From positions 55,299 through 119,298 of the forward strand of contig CAVHFU010000001.1 in NCBI GenBank assembly GCA_963635575.1: a stretch of 64,000 nt of DNA, written 5' to 3'. The translations under genes and the position numbers were made by a program. The DNA is from RGIG9151 sp963635575 (lineage in GTDB: Bacteria > Bacillota > Clostridia > TANB77 > RGIG9151). How positions within the stretch are numbered: position 1 is the stretch's first letter; the number at the start of each line of letters is the position of its first letter. The notes below the pieces were generated by a model that was given only the letters and a program-made list of their open reading frames with translations, had not been told where the DNA came from and did not search any database. Below are positions 1 through 9,440 of the stretch, piece by piece.

Positions 1-400
1 AAAATATTCCACTTTCTACTCCCCAAATTTTCTCACCAGCAGAGACTACAAGGATAATACATACCATTATAGTTCCAATTTCGGCCGCAGCATTAAACCA
101 TTTATCTTTTTGTTCTATCGTATATTCATACTGCATAACTACAATAATAAAAAGTGGAACCGTAAAAAATTTCAAAAAGCCCAAAAACGACAATTCAGTA
201 TCAACAGAATAAAAAGTTGTGATTAAATATGAAAATGACCATATTAAAATCATTATAAACTTTATATCTTTAGTAAATATAAATTCTCCATTTTTTACTA
301 TTTTATATAGTAACAATGCGACCAAAACCACATCAAGCATAAAGACTATATGTAATTCATTTGCACCATGAAAAAACGGAAAAACTGCTAATGCTCCCAT
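1..400 (-). CDS. Partial integral membrane protein (3' end outside window)
   Basis: The reading frame runs off the left edge of the window, so only the N-terminal part is present. It is hydrophobic, with about four membrane segments, and starts near MGALAVFPFFHGANELH. I chose the ATG at 400 because a strong GGGGGAG ribosome site lies 6 bases before it; an in-frame ATG at 463 is possible but has a poor site. The segment reading TTFYSVDTELSFLGFLKF resembles the polymerase/O-antigen-ligase type of membrane protein, but the match is too weak to name a function. It follows the XRE gene on the same strand. Confidence 0.5.
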   Translation of the reverse strand, partial: MGALAVFPFFHGANELHIVFMLDVVLVALLLYKIVKNGEFIFTKDIKFIMILIWSFSYLITTFYSVDTELSFLGFLKFFTVPLFIIVVMQYEYTIEQKDKWFNAAAEIGTIMVCIILVVSAGEKIWGVESGIF

Positions 401-545
401 ATCATGCTCTCCCCCATAAAACTCATGGTTAATGATATCATATTTTTTTATCACTTTCAACATTGTTGTATATGAATTTCCATAATAGTTGAAGTTGGAT
501 ATTAAAAAAAGACTATTTATTTTAAATAGCCCCAAACTTCATTTT

Positions 546-899
546 TCAATTAATTTCATCCATCCCTTCCATAATTTTTTCAAACAATATCAAGCATTTA
601 TTAACATAAGCAGGTTCTTTATTTTCAAGTAAATTTGAAATTTTTTTTAGATATTCATTTTTTGCAAATTCTATATTAGACACATCATTTCCAACCAAAT
701 AATCAATACTTAAATTAAAAACTGATGCCACCTTAAAAAGCGTCTTTAGCCCTAACTTTCTTTTCCCATTCTCTATATCTGACATAAATGTAGGTGAAAT
801 AGAAATTAGTTCAGCAAACTCCTCTTGAGTTAAATTCCTAATTCTTCGTTCTTCTCTTATCTTTTTCCCCAGCTTACCATAGTCAATCACAAAACTCAT
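546..899 (-). CDS. XRE-family transcriptional regulator
   Basis: This 117-residue protein has an N-terminal Cro/C1-type helix-turn-helix (about residues 5-65: LGKKIREERRIRNLTQEEFA, then SPTFMSDIENGKRK as the recognition region). A short helical tail of about 45 residues follows. The ATG at 899 is preferred over the GTG at 911 because AGAGGTGA is well spaced from it. An imperfect dyad with core GCAATATTGC lies 20-45 bases upstream and could be its own operator. The target genes are unknown; neighbours are membrane proteins. Confidence 0.85.
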   Translation of the reverse strand: MSFVIDYGKLGKKIREERRIRNLTQEEFAELISISPTFMSDIENGKRKLGLKTLFKVASVFNLSIDYLVGNDVSNIEFAKNEYLKKISNLLENKEPAYVNKCLILFEKIMEGMDEIN

Positions 900-916
900 A
901 ATATACTTCACCTCTT

Positions 917-943
917 AGTATAAGCAATATTGCCATTAATACT
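917..943. promoter_or_regulatory. Dyad upstream of the XRE gene, possible operator
   Basis: An inverted repeat AGTAT...ATACT surrounds the perfect 10-bp palindrome GCAATATTGC (924-933). It lies just upstream of the XRE start, where autoregulating repressors of this family usually bind. Function is inferred from position only. Confidence 0.35.
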
Positions 944-1019
944 AGTATCTCTTTTAAAACTAAAATACCAATATTAACTCACAAATTGAATAAACTAAAG
1001 GCGTTTGTTTTAAACTAAA

Positions 1020-1050
1020 AGCGTTGAAAATTCAATAAATTTTCAACGCT
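1020..1050 (-). terminator. Rho-independent terminator of the Lgt-like gene
   Basis: Thirteen-base arms (AGCGTTGAAAATT and its complement) flank a 5-base loop. On the minus strand the hairpin is followed by a short TTT run. The stem overlaps the stop codon of the Lgt-like gene. Confidence 0.65.
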
Positions 1051-1741
1051 CACTTTTTCTATAACTATTCAAAAGGACACCACAACCTAAAGCGAACAAA
1101 AATATGCTTATCCATTGATTTACGCTTATACTATTAGACCATGAAGCCCTAAAAAAATCCAATGTGAATTTAGAGAAACTGCATAAAATGAATGTCCAAC
1201 CTATTTTCTTAAGATTATCTTTTTTGCATACAACTAGCCATACAAAAATCATTAAATTTACAATACACTCGATAAGCTGGATCGGAAATAATTTTATATT
1301 GTTACTTGCTTCAATAGAATTCAAATAAATAACACTTATCGGTATATCGCACTCTATTCCATAGCAACATCCTCCAAAAAAGCATCCTAATTTACCTATT
1401 GCATATATAAGTGGCAATAAGATTACATATTTAAATAAAAACTCATTAATCGGTAACTTGAACTCAAAACAAAATGCACACACCATCAAAGCTCCACCAA
1501 TTAGTGCCCCATATGCTGACATCCCAGAATTTAAAATACTTTCATACTTTGGATAATTTGCAAAATATGATAATATCTTAGCACCCATAATAAATCCAAG
1601 ATTTTCATAAAACAAAAATCCTGATATTATTTTAATATCATATTCTTTCTTTAATGAAATCACTATAAATATAATATTCACTAATAGTGCTAAACAAAAA
1701 CATATAGCATAAATTCCACGAATTGTTCCACTTATAATCAT
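1043..1741 (-). CDS. Prolipoprotein diacylglyceryl transferase (Lgt)-like membrane protein
   Basis: A 232-residue polytopic protein with about seven membrane segments. Two Lgt signatures are visible: a glycine-rich stretch SAYGALIGGALM near residue 75, and GKLGCFFGGCCYG near residue 115, followed by FPIQLIECIVNL. Lgt moves a diacylglyceryl group from phosphatidylglycerol to the lipobox cysteine of prelipoproteins. In canonical Lgt the first motif carries HGG; here the histidine position is tyrosine. With its accessory context this looks like a divergent paralogue rather than the housekeeping enzyme. Substrate unknown. Confidence 0.7.
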   Translation of the reverse strand: MIISGTIRGIYAICFCLALLVNIIFIVISLKKEYDIKIISGFLFYENLGFIMGAKILSYFANYPKYESILNSGMSAYGALIGGALMVCAFCFEFKLPINEFLFKYVILLPLIYAIGKLGCFFGGCCYGIECDIPISVIYLNSIEASNNIKLFPIQLIECIVNLMIFVWLVVCKKDNLKKIGWTFILCSFSKFTLDFFRASWSNSISVNQWISIFLFALGCGVLLNSYRKSER

Positions 1742-1763
1742 TTTGTTCCCGATCCTTATCTAC

Positions 1764-2219
1764 TCATTTAATCTTTATAGCAAACTCAAATGGCAATAAA
1801 GCATCTGATACGCCCCACCCTGCTCCACAACACATACAATACCCTATCCCTTCAATTACACGGTAAAATAACCACGTATTTAGAATTGCCATGACGATGA
1901 TTATCGATATAGCAAATGAAAACGTAGCCACTATATTCAAATTTTTTATCATAAAGAATATCAATATAAATATATTTATAACAAATACTGGGAACACAGT
2001 AAATACTATATAATCAGTAGTTGCTACATTTTTAAATAATCCACAAAATATATACCAAATACAATATGCAATCTCTAATACTACCATTATTATGCTAATT
2101 GTGTTTATTATTCTATCTCTTTTTTTATGCTCTTGGTTATCTTTTTTTATTAAGTGTCCACAATTTTCGCAATAATTTCCACTATCCGAGTTTTCTTTCC
2201 CGCAGTTTTGACAAATCAT
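1764..2219 (-). CDS. Zinc-ribbon membrane protein
   Basis: This 151-residue protein begins with a zinc ribbon of two CxxC pairs (MICQNCGKENS and YCENCGH), then a charged linker, then about three hydrophobic segments (residues 40-140). A late CMCCGAGWG could bind metal. Such zinc-ribbon/membrane proteins are common in Clostridia and mostly uncharacterised. It is separated from the Lgt-like gene by 22 bases and is probably co-transcribed with it. Confidence 0.65.
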   Translation of the reverse strand: MICQNCGKENSDSGNYCENCGHLIKKDNQEHKKRDRIINTISIIMVVLEIAYCIWYIFCGLFKNVATTDYIVFTVFPVFVINIFILIFFMIKNLNIVATFSFAISIIIVMAILNTWLFYRVIEGIGYCMCCGAGWGVSDALLPFEFAIKIK

Positions 2220-2276
2220 CTAATATGCACACTCCTAATCTAAAATAATATGCACTTGACCAGAGTTTCAAATTAA

Positions 2277-2786
2277 TTAATCTTCAGAAAAATATATCTC
2301 TCTTAAGGTTTTTTCGCCCTGGCCTAGTGTTACCTCTCCATCTTCACTTTCAGAAACAACTTCCCAAACCTTAGTATCTAGAGTATTATGAACTATTATT
2401 GCAATATTTCCTCTATTCGCTTCATCAGTAGTATCCTTAACATCTTTTAGTAAATTCAGCCTTGCTGCTTCACTAGTGTAATTTCCAAGCCATGTTCCCC
2501 CCTCTATTACATATCCGCTTCTTCCTAAAGCATTAATCATAAATGTCAAAGTCTCATTTAACGCAACTGTATCATTAGGTCTAAATTCATCCGATTCATT
2601 AAACCCAACCATCATACCGGAAGCATTTATCTAGCCTGTATACTCGGCTCCTTTTACTACGTCTGTAAATTCACTTTCTTCGTTACGCTTTTCATTAGCT
2701 ATACTCTCACTTATTCCTGTTATCTTACCAACTATTACCGCCATTTCTGCACGCGTAATACTATCAGTCACGTGGAAAGTTCCATC
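2277..2786 (-). pseudogene. SLH-domain tail of the giant surface protein, beyond two in-frame TAG codons
   Basis: The frame of the large surface protein continues past its TAG at 2787 without a shift. It encodes clear SLH sequence: DGTFHVTDSITRAEMAVIVG, then FTDVVKGAEYTG, a second TAG at about 2631, then INASGMMVGFNESDEFRPND and a third SLH-like segment, ending at a TAA. About 170 residues are cut off. Neither stop coincides with a frameshift, so two point mutations, or TAG read-through, would explain it. TAG is a normal stop in many neighbouring genes, so decay is the likelier reading. Confidence 0.7.
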
Positions 2787-5700
2787 CTAGTAATTTTCCA
2801 TAATGTCTAAATCTGTCACATCTTCTATAGCTTCACTAAGTGCTAGGTCGGGCTCAACAACAATATTTCCAATCCAATAAGCCTTAGAAAATTCATTTTC
2901 GCTTTCTTGGATTTCTATTTCATTTCCAGAATAACAACTTATTAAATCTCCTTTTTTAATCTCAAAATCAGTAAGTGTTTTTCCTTCTCCTACCTTATTT
3001 AAATATTTGTCTGAAGCTTCTTCGTATGCGACCTTGAATATTCGTCCACTCGCTTCATTATAATAATTAGTAAGTTCTACTTTCCTATATGGCTTACCTG
3101 TATTGTCATTTAGAATTTCTGAAACTTCTTTTACTACACCTACATATTTATTTATTTTATATTCGTCAGAAGGGAGTAAACTTTCCGTCTCCTTAGTTCT
3201 TATGAATAGATATGTATCTGCCACACTATTATCAGGAATTATTAAGTTTTCCTCTCTAGTAAAGTCTTCATAACTTCCTTCCCCAAGTTTACTTACTTTA
3301 TACTCATATTCTGCTTTTAACGTATCAAAATCATCAACTATTACTTTGCCATTTAATTTATCCACTTCAAAATCAGGAGCTTCTGGTCTAATTTCATTAA
3401 ACCCAACACTGTAAGGGTACCCTGACACTCCATTTCCTAACGAGCCGGTTTTCAGTCTTACATAAACATGATGCTTATTATTATCTGGAACATTTATAAT
3501 TCTTTCTGTACATTCGTTCCAACTACCATCATCAATTTTATACTCGTATTTGCCTAATTGGATATCCTCCGGTAAAGTAACATTTCTGTTTACATCGTCT
3601 GCTGTGCAACTTGGTGCATCATCTTTAATCCTTACTTTTATTGCCTCAGTAGCAACATTTCCTTGAGCAAATATAACAAAATATTCGTCCATTTCATCGA
3701 TAACAGCATCTACTTTAACGTTTCGTACGTTAACTGAATTACTATCATACCAGTCACGGGTACCCTCCTGAATTCCATTACATTTATACTTGGCATACTC
3801 TGTTCCAAAATCAACCTTGCCTTCACTAACAGAGAAACTAGGAATATTTTTTTGTGTTAACACTAAATTATCAATTGTAGCAGGTCTTTCGTTATATTTA
3901 TATGTAACAATAGCGTCTCCCTTAGTTATGTCAAAGTCATCAACTAATGTTTTACCTTTGCTTCCATCTCCACAAATATAGGTATTTTCTAAATCTTTCA
4001 TAGAAATAGGTATTTCTACAATCTTAAATTTATCATCTTCATCTATATCGAAAACTTTAATCTTGATAAATCTTGTTTTCCCTTTTAACGCTCCAACCTC
4101 TTCGACAACGCCTCTTGTTCTTTCAATTATCTCTTCTTCCGACGGCAATAAATCTCTTGTACCCTTTTCTCTTATACATAGAATCGATGGATCGGAGAAT
4201 TCGCCTACTACTATATTCTCTTCACTTTCAATATCGCGATATTCTTTGTCATAAAAGTAAACTCCTTTATATTTTACTTCATAGTCTGATTTATTTTCTT
4301 CGAAATTTTCTATAATTAATTTACCACTTAGCACATCCACTTTAAAATCAGGACGCTCAGGTCTAATCATTACATTTGTTTGAATATCCGAATCACTATT
4401 ATATTTTATCACGACATCTATCGTCTGGCTATCCCAACCCTCAGGTCCCCAACAACTAACTTCTTTTAAAAATCTCGAACTAGGTTCATACCATTCTGTA
4501 ACTCTTTGTCCATCAATCTCATATGCCACCATATAGTGTGTGTACTTATTGCCTAAATCAATAGTCTTTGATTCAACATCTAGTTTAAACTTTGGTATAC
4601 CTTTAAAACTCATAGACACACTGGCGAGTTTATCTTTAGTAGCTTTTTTACGAACGTATACTACATCTCCCTCCTTTACTGCTAGCTCATTGCTGTCGTC
4701 AAATGTATACCAGTAAGTTGTCTTTTCGCTTCTAGCACCTCTTGCGTAATACTCATACAACGAATAATCATCATCTTTAATGCTTATCGTAGAATTACTA
4801 CGATCAAAACTTATTTTAGCTATAATTTCTCCAGGATTATAGCTTCCTACGTCTATTATCTGCCTTTTCGTTAAATCTTCAGCCTTGGCAATTGTAATAT
4901 ATTTACTAAAACTATATGATATTTTCTCGCCATCAATAAAGTTACTTATTGCACTATACCATGTTAGAGGTTCACTCTCAGTATTATTAACGAAACCATA
5001 TTTATATGCACTATAATCTACCCCTAAATCAATTCCTCCGGCAATCGTATCAACTTTAAAATCTGGTATTGCAATTGTTTTTTCAGTATGTATATAGTTA
5101 ATAATATTTCCTTTAGAATTAAGTCTACCATTTTGACCGAGCTTATAGATTTCTAACTCTGCATCATACGGCAAAACTAATTCCGAACTATAAAATTCTT
5201 TATCCCTAAAACAATCTTTGACTTCATTTCCAGATCTAGAATAAGTAATGTCATATCTATAATTTTCAAAATCTTTTCCTATAACTATTTTATTTTCACT
5301 CTCTATCTCTTCTACTTCGGCTATTTCCCTAGCTTGAATTATTTGCTTTAATTTAGTATTTTCCTTAAGCCTTATTGCAAAATATGTTGGCTCTACATAC
5401 TCACGTCCTGATAAAAATGCATGATTTACATGAAGGGTACCAATTCCATTATCTTCAGTAACTACAGGAGAAACTCCACTATACCAGTCTTGACTACTGC
5501 TAGAAAGTGATTTCCAAATATCGTTCTTATCAAAATCTTTAGTATTATCGCTATATGCTACTTCGTACTTGCTCCAATCTTTACCGAGTGATATGTGTCC
5601 GCTTTCTCCATGACTTACTTCATCAACAACTAGTTTAAACTCCGGAAGTTTAGCTTCTGTAGATGAACCACCACTAGGCTTTTTATTTCCACTGCTTGAA

Positions 5701-6971
5701 CTGCTTCCGCCACTAGACGATCCTCCGCCACCACTGCTAGTTTCCTTTACAGTTACAGTTTTTCCGGGATCTACATCTTTATCTCCGGCGGTAACCCCTA
5801 ATGTATTTTTATCGGCAGTAACTTTGGTACCTTCAGTTTTAATCGAAACATTATTAGCCTTAACATTAACATTTTCAGCTTTGCCGCTACCGTAAATATA
5901 TGTACCGCTAGCCCCATTATTTACCTCAATTTTTTCAACATTTCCTTTAGAAATCTTTATCTTACTTTTATGATTTACAGAAATATTTTTAATATCACCC
6001 TTAACTTCAATATTCACAGGATTATCTATACTAACTTTTCCGAAATCGCCATCTAAAATAACTTCAGACTTAACTCCAATTTCATTTACCGTAGACTTAG
6101 AATTATATATTCTAACCTTTCCAATATTGCTATTTATAATAACCTTACCTTTAAGAACAGAACCATTAAGAAGTTTAATAGAATTTTCTCCACCGCCTCT
6201 TACTATCGTTCTACCTGCTACAGTAACATTATTTAAGGCTACTTCACCATCGCCAACACCGTCAGCAATAATAAGATCTCCTGTAACTGTTGTATCTTTT
6301 AATGTTACACCACGTGTACTTACAATAATATTGCCCATCGGAACATTAGTATAAGTTCCTGGCGTATTATAATAGCCTTTAAAAATATTCTTCATAATTT
6401 GTGCAAATTCCTCACGAGACATATTACCTATCGGATTAAGTCTTCCATCCGCATTACCTGCCACGTAATTATTCTGAACCATACTTGCAACTCTTCCCTT
6501 AGCCCAATCACCGACTAGGTTATTATCTCTAAATTTAGATAAATAAGAAACGTCTCCCTCTTCCATTTCTAAAGCATTATAAAGGACAGAAAACATTTCC
6601 TGACGACTTATATTCTCATTAGGTCTAAGACGCCCGTCCCCATAACCGGCAAAAGTTCCCATTTTAACGGCTTTCTGCATTTCTTCATAATACCATTTAT
6701 CTTTTTCAACATCAAAGTATCCCGAAATATCCGCTTTTTCCGTAGCACCAAAAACATTATTAATTCCAAGTGCCATTTCAGCTCTTGTAAGATGTTCCAT
6801 AGGTCTTATTTTCCCATAATCGTCAACTAATATTTTTTTATCAATAGCCTCTTCAACCGCCGGCTTAGACCACCCTTTAGGCATATCCGTAATATTAACA
6901 GGTACCGCAAAAGTACTTGAACACATAAATACAATTACAAGTCCCATTGACACTACTCGCTTAATTTCCAT
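2787..6971 (-). CDS. Giant S-layer homology (SLH) surface protein
   Basis: 1394 residues. Order: signal peptide (1-22, cleavage near TFA), three SLH domains (about 25-200; motifs LTRAEMALGI, ISRQEMFSVL, MSREEFAQIM), a beta-helix-like stretch (about 210-390), a Gly/Ser linker, then many copies of an 80-90 residue unit. The unit has the pattern F-x-V-D...G-x-I-x-LG...Y-x-x-Y...WY. SLH domains bind pyruvylated secondary wall polymer, so the protein is probably displayed on the cell surface. The start has a GGAGGAG site. A near-consensus promoter lies upstream. The natural C-terminus is lost to a TAG; see the adjacent pseudogene segment. The ligand or substrate is unknown. Confidence 0.85.
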   Translation of the reverse strand: MEIKRVVSMGLVIVFMCSSTFAVPVNITDMPKGWSKPAVEEAIDKKILVDDYGKIRPMEHLTRAEMALGINNVFGATEKADISGYFDVEKDKWYYEEMQKAVKMGTFAGYGDGRLRPNENISRQEMFSVLYNALEMEEGDVSYLSKFRDNNLVGDWAKGRVASMVQNNYVAGNADGRLNPIGNMSREEFAQIMKNIFKGYYNTPGTYTNVPMGNIIVSTRGVTLKDTTVTGDLIIADGVGDGEVALNNVTVAGRTIVRGGGENSIKLLNGSVLKGKVIINSNIGKVRIYNSKSTVNEIGVKSEVILDGDFGKVSIDNPVNIEVKGDIKNISVNHKSKIKISKGNVEKIEVNNGASGTYIYGSGKAENVNVKANNVSIKTEGTKVTADKNTLGVTAGDKDVDPGKTVTVKETSSGGGGSSSGGSSSSSGNKKPSGGSSTEAKLPEFKLVVDEVSHGESGHISLGKDWSKYEVAYSDNTKDFDKNDIWKSLSSSSQDWYSGVSPVVTEDNGIGTLHVNHAFLSGREYVEPTYFAIRLKENTKLKQIIQAREIAEVEEIESENKIVIGKDFENYRYDITYSRSGNEVKDCFRDKEFYSSELVLPYDAELEIYKLGQNGRLNSKGNIINYIHTEKTIAIPDFKVDTIAGGIDLGVDYSAYKYGFVNNTESEPLTWYSAISNFIDGEKISYSFSKYITIAKAEDLTKRQIIDVGSYNPGEIIAKISFDRSNSTISIKDDDYSLYEYYARGARSEKTTYWYTFDDSNELAVKEGDVVYVRKKATKDKLASVSMSFKGIPKFKLDVESKTIDLGNKYTHYMVAYEIDGQRVTEWYEPSSRFLKEVSCWGPEGWDSQTIDVVIKYNSDSDIQTNVMIRPERPDFKVDVLSGKLIIENFEENKSDYEVKYKGVYFYDKEYRDIESEENIVVGEFSDPSILCIREKGTRDLLPSEEEIIERTRGVVEEVGALKGKTRFIKIKVFDIDEDDKFKIVEIPISMKDLENTYICGDGSKGKTLVDDFDITKGDAIVTYKYNERPATIDNLVLTQKNIPSFSVSEGKVDFGTEYAKYKCNGIQEGTRDWYDSNSVNVRNVKVDAVIDEMDEYFVIFAQGNVATEAIKVRIKDDAPSCTADDVNRNVTLPEDIQLGKYEYKIDDGSWNECTERIINVPDNNKHHVYVRLKTGSLGNGVSGYPYSVGFNEIRPEAPDFEVDKLNGKVIVDDFDTLKAEYEYKVSKLGEGSYEDFTREENLIIPDNSVADTYLFIRTKETESLLPSDEYKINKYVGVVKEVSEILNDNTGKPYRKVELTNYYNEASGRIFKVAYEEASDKYLNKVGEGKTLTDFEIKKGDLISCYSGNEIEIQESENEFSKAYWIGNIVVEPDLALSEAIEDVTDLDIMENY

Positions 6972-7016
6972 ATCGTCTCCTCCAATTCATATTACAAAAT
7001 TTACCTTACATGTTTC

Positions 7017-7045
7017 ATTATAACATTAAATTTTTTTTACGTCAA
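7017..7045 (-). promoter_or_regulatory. Promoter of the giant SLH gene
   Basis: On the minus strand TTGACG (-35, 7040-7045) is separated by exactly 17 bases from TATAAT (-10, 7017-7022). This matches the housekeeping sigma factor, 46 bases before the start codon. Confidence 0.8.
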
Positions 7046-7217
7046 CACATAAGTAGAACAAGTTACACAAAAGTAGAATATATGCGTATTTCTTGCTATC
7101 TCCACAATTTGCAGTAAAAAAGCAAAACGCCCGTTCAGCATTACGTGAACAAGGTGTTTTGCCAAAATTCAAACTGTTTTTCATCATTCTCTACCTATTC
7201 ATAAATTATTGCAAGGC

Positions 7218-7247
7218 AAAACCCGAAACAAACAGCGTTTCGGGTTT
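7218..7247 (-). terminator. Probable terminator after rseP
   Basis: Twelve-base arms AAAACCCGAAAC/GTTTCGGGTTTT with a 6-base loop. They lie about 80 bases after the rseP stop on the minus strand. The U-tract is short, so efficiency is uncertain. Confidence 0.5.
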
Positions 7248-7324
7248 TGTCATGTACCAATCAACAATACATTTGTCATTTTTATTATATTCGTAATTAC
7301 ATTATTTGCCACTGTCCTTTTATC

Positions 7325-8587
7325 TTAAAATATTGTCATATTTCTTGTAATGTCATTAAACGTTACAAACACCATAAGGAGTAATAATAATGCCATTCCT
7401 GCCATCTGTAAATAAAGTTCAATCTTTGGATTAGGACGCTTTCTTGTAATTCCCTCTATTATTATAAATACCAGCTTTCCGCCATCTAGTGGAGGAATAG
7501 GCAATAAATTTACAATTCCAAGATTTAAGCTTATAAAGATGAGTAATGTCAAAAATGCACTGCCTGTGCTAGTTTGACCAACAACCTTAGCAATTCCTAC
7601 AGGTCCACTCAAATATTTAACATTAATTTGACCTGTAAATATCTCATACACTTGGTTTAACATTTGTTGCATTTGAGATATAGATTCCCAAAAAGAATAA
7701 CCAATTAGTCCTACTTTGTCAGTTGATGTTTTTCCAACAAAGCCGATTACATACTTTTTAAGCAATTCAGGACAAACAGGTGTAACTTCCTTTTCAATAG
7801 TTTCTCCGTCTCTTAACAAAGTAATTGAAACAGGTATGTTCGCACTACTGCTTATAATTGCAGTAAAATCTTCAACAGTTGTAAACTTATTTCCATTTAC
7901 AGCTAAAATTTCATCGCCCTTTTTAAAATCTGCTTCACGAGCCGGACTATCTACCGAAACATCATCAATAACAGCAGTATTGTTATCAAAAGTCAAACCG
8001 ATTAGTCCTGTTTCTTGCACATTAGGACTAACAGAATAATTAATTTTATCATTGCCTCTTCTTACAGTAACATTAATAGGCTTTCCTTTATTAACTCTTA
8101 AATATTCAGTTATGGCACTAAGTGTCCTCATTCTTTTTCCGTCAATTTTATAAATTTCATCATTCACTTGAATTCCCGCAATTTCACCGGCAGAACCTTC
8201 TGTAAAAGATTCAACAACAGTCGTAGGATATGCACCGGCGGAAAAATAAATTATAAAAAATGCAGCAAGTGCAAACACAATATTAACAGTAGCGCCCATT
8301 ATAACGACCAAAAATCTTGCCCATATAGGTCTATTATTAAAAGCTTTCGGGTCATCTGAGTCTTCCTCTTCTCCCTCTAATGCTACATATCCGCCAAGAG
8401 GTATCCATCTTACAGCATATAAAGTCTCGCCTATTTGCTTCTCCCAAATACTAGGGCCGAAGCCGACAGAGAATTGGTTAGCTTTCATTCCGACAGCCTT
8501 CGCCATAAGGAAATGACCACCCTCATGAATTATAACCAAAAAAGATATCAAGATAACAAACTTAATTATCCCCCATACAATCATCAT
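7325..8587 (-). CDS. rseP: Site-2 membrane metalloprotease RseP
   Basis: 420 residues, the usual length. The zinc site HEGGH is at residues 21-25 in the first membrane segment. A PDZ region covers about 120-280, and the second catalytic motif NLLPIPPLDGGKL lies near residue 365. The family cleaves membrane-embedded anti-sigma factors and remnant signal peptides. The stop of cdsA lies 12 bases upstream of the first ATG, with GGGGG as ribosome site, so the genes are one operon. The dxr gene often found between cdsA and rseP is absent. Confidence 0.93.
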   Translation of the reverse strand: MMIVWGIIKFVILISFLVIIHEGGHFLMAKAVGMKANQFSVGFGPSIWEKQIGETLYAVRWIPLGGYVALEGEEEDSDDPKAFNNRPIWARFLVVIMGATVNIVFALAAFFIIYFSAGAYPTTVVESFTEGSAGEIAGIQVNDEIYKIDGKRMRTLSAITEYLRVNKGKPINVTVRRGNDKINYSVSPNVQETGLIGLTFDNNTAVIDDVSVDSPAREADFKKGDEILAVNGNKFTTVEDFTAIISSSANIPVSITLLRDGETIEKEVTPVCPELLKKYVIGFVGKTSTDKVGLIGYSFWESISQMQQMLNQVYEIFTGQINVKYLSGPVGIAKVVGQTSTGSAFLTLLIFISLNLGIVNLLPIPPLDGGKLVFIIIEGITRKRPNPKIELYLQMAGMALLLLLMVFVTFNDITRNMTIF

Positions 8588-8599
8588 AAAAACAACCCC

Positions 8600-9421
8600 C
8601 TATCTCAAGAAGCTTTCAAAAAGCAAAACTGCATAATAGCAAATAGGTGCAACAAACAACACACTATCTAATCTATCCAAAACCCCACCGTGACCGGGAA
8701 TAAAGCTTCCAAAATCTTTAGTATTTACATATCGCTTTATGGTTGACGCAATTAAGTCTCCGATTTGTGCAAAAATAGAACAAACCAAACCAAAAGCTAC
8801 CATTTCCCAGTATTGTATACTAAAACCACAGTAATTATTCAATACCGAGCAGTATATAACAAAAACAATTGTAGTTCCGATTATTCCACCAATAGCACCC
8901 TCAATAGTTTTCTTAGGGCTAATGTTAGGACATAACTTGTGACGTCCAAACTTAACACCAACAAAATATGCAAATGCATCAGTTAAACATGCCCCAAATA
9001 GAATAAACCATATCGCATAGGTACCTACATCATCAAAATAATATGTATTTAATACAAAACTAAGTAAAAATGGTATATATAGCATGGAAAAACAACTTAA
9101 ACACACATCAACCAATGTCCTTTTAGTCATAAACAACGCATATATCAAAATAATCAATATCAAAAATGAAAATATGGAAAATGAAATCTTATACGCCATA
9201 ATTGAACTCTCGCCATTAACAAATAAAAGTCCCAAGCAAGTCAAATACGGTATGGCTTTAAGTGGCTTATATCCTCCTTTTTCCATTGCCTTTATAAATT
9301 CATTCGTTCCTCCGATTGCGAGTAACGTAACTAAAATATTTCCAATAAACTTAGGAAGGCATAATATAGCAAATATAACCGCAAAACCTGCTAAAAGTCC
9401 ATAAACAACTCTTTTTAGCAT
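8600..9421 (-). CDS. cdsA: Phosphatidate cytidylyltransferase
   Basis: About 273 residues and eight membrane segments. It converts phosphatidic acid and CTP to CDP-diacylglycerol, the precursor of membrane phospholipids. The C-terminal signature GHGGVLDRLDSVLFVAPICY is present, as is SPKKTIEGAIGG. The frame is open further upstream, but the ATG at 9421 (MLKRVVYGL) has a GAGAGG site and gives a normal N-terminus. It starts 19 bases after uppS and ends with TAG. Confidence 0.93.
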   Translation of the reverse strand: MLKRVVYGLLAGFAVIFAILCLPKFIGNILVTLLAIGGTNEFIKAMEKGGYKPLKAIPYLTCLGLLFVNGESSIMAYKISFSIFSFLILIILIYALFMTKRTLVDVCLSCFSMLYIPFLLSFVLNTYYFDDVGTYAIWFILFGACLTDAFAYFVGVKFGRHKLCPNISPKKTIEGAIGGIIGTTIVFVIYCSVLNNYCGFSIQYWEMVAFGLVCSIFAQIGDLIASTIKRYVNTKDFGSFIPGHGGVLDRLDSVLFVAPICYYAVLLFESFLR

Positions 9422-9440
9422 ATCTTTATACCTCTCTTTT

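Larger units (their letters stand above)
6972..7324. other. Intergenic region: SLH-gene promoter and two hairpins
   Basis: This 353-base gap holds the SLH-gene promoter (7017-7045) and two stem-loops. One at about 7121-7162 pairs GCAAAAC..GTTCA with TGAAC..GTTTTGC. The other at about 7218-7247 pairs AAAACCCGAAAC with GTTTCGGGTTTT and probably ends the rseP transcript. Short direct repeats AAGTAGAA occur at 7051 and 7071. I see no gene in it. Confidence 0.6.

Noticed and set aside
3790..4315. Short plus-strand ORFs inside the giant SLH gene
   Set aside because: They are mirror frames of a long, domain-rich minus-strand gene and lack ribosome sites.
2277..6971. Reassignment of TAG to an amino acid throughout the genome
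   Set aside because: TAG ends many intact housekeeping genes here (cdsA, uppS, birA, maf, hup, infC, truB) at their normal lengths, so a global code change is not supported; only the SLH tail is affected.
8570..8602. In-frame TAG between cdsA and rseP suggesting a read-through fusion
   Set aside because: rseP has its own ribosome site and both proteins have normal length; being in the same frame is a one-in-three chance.
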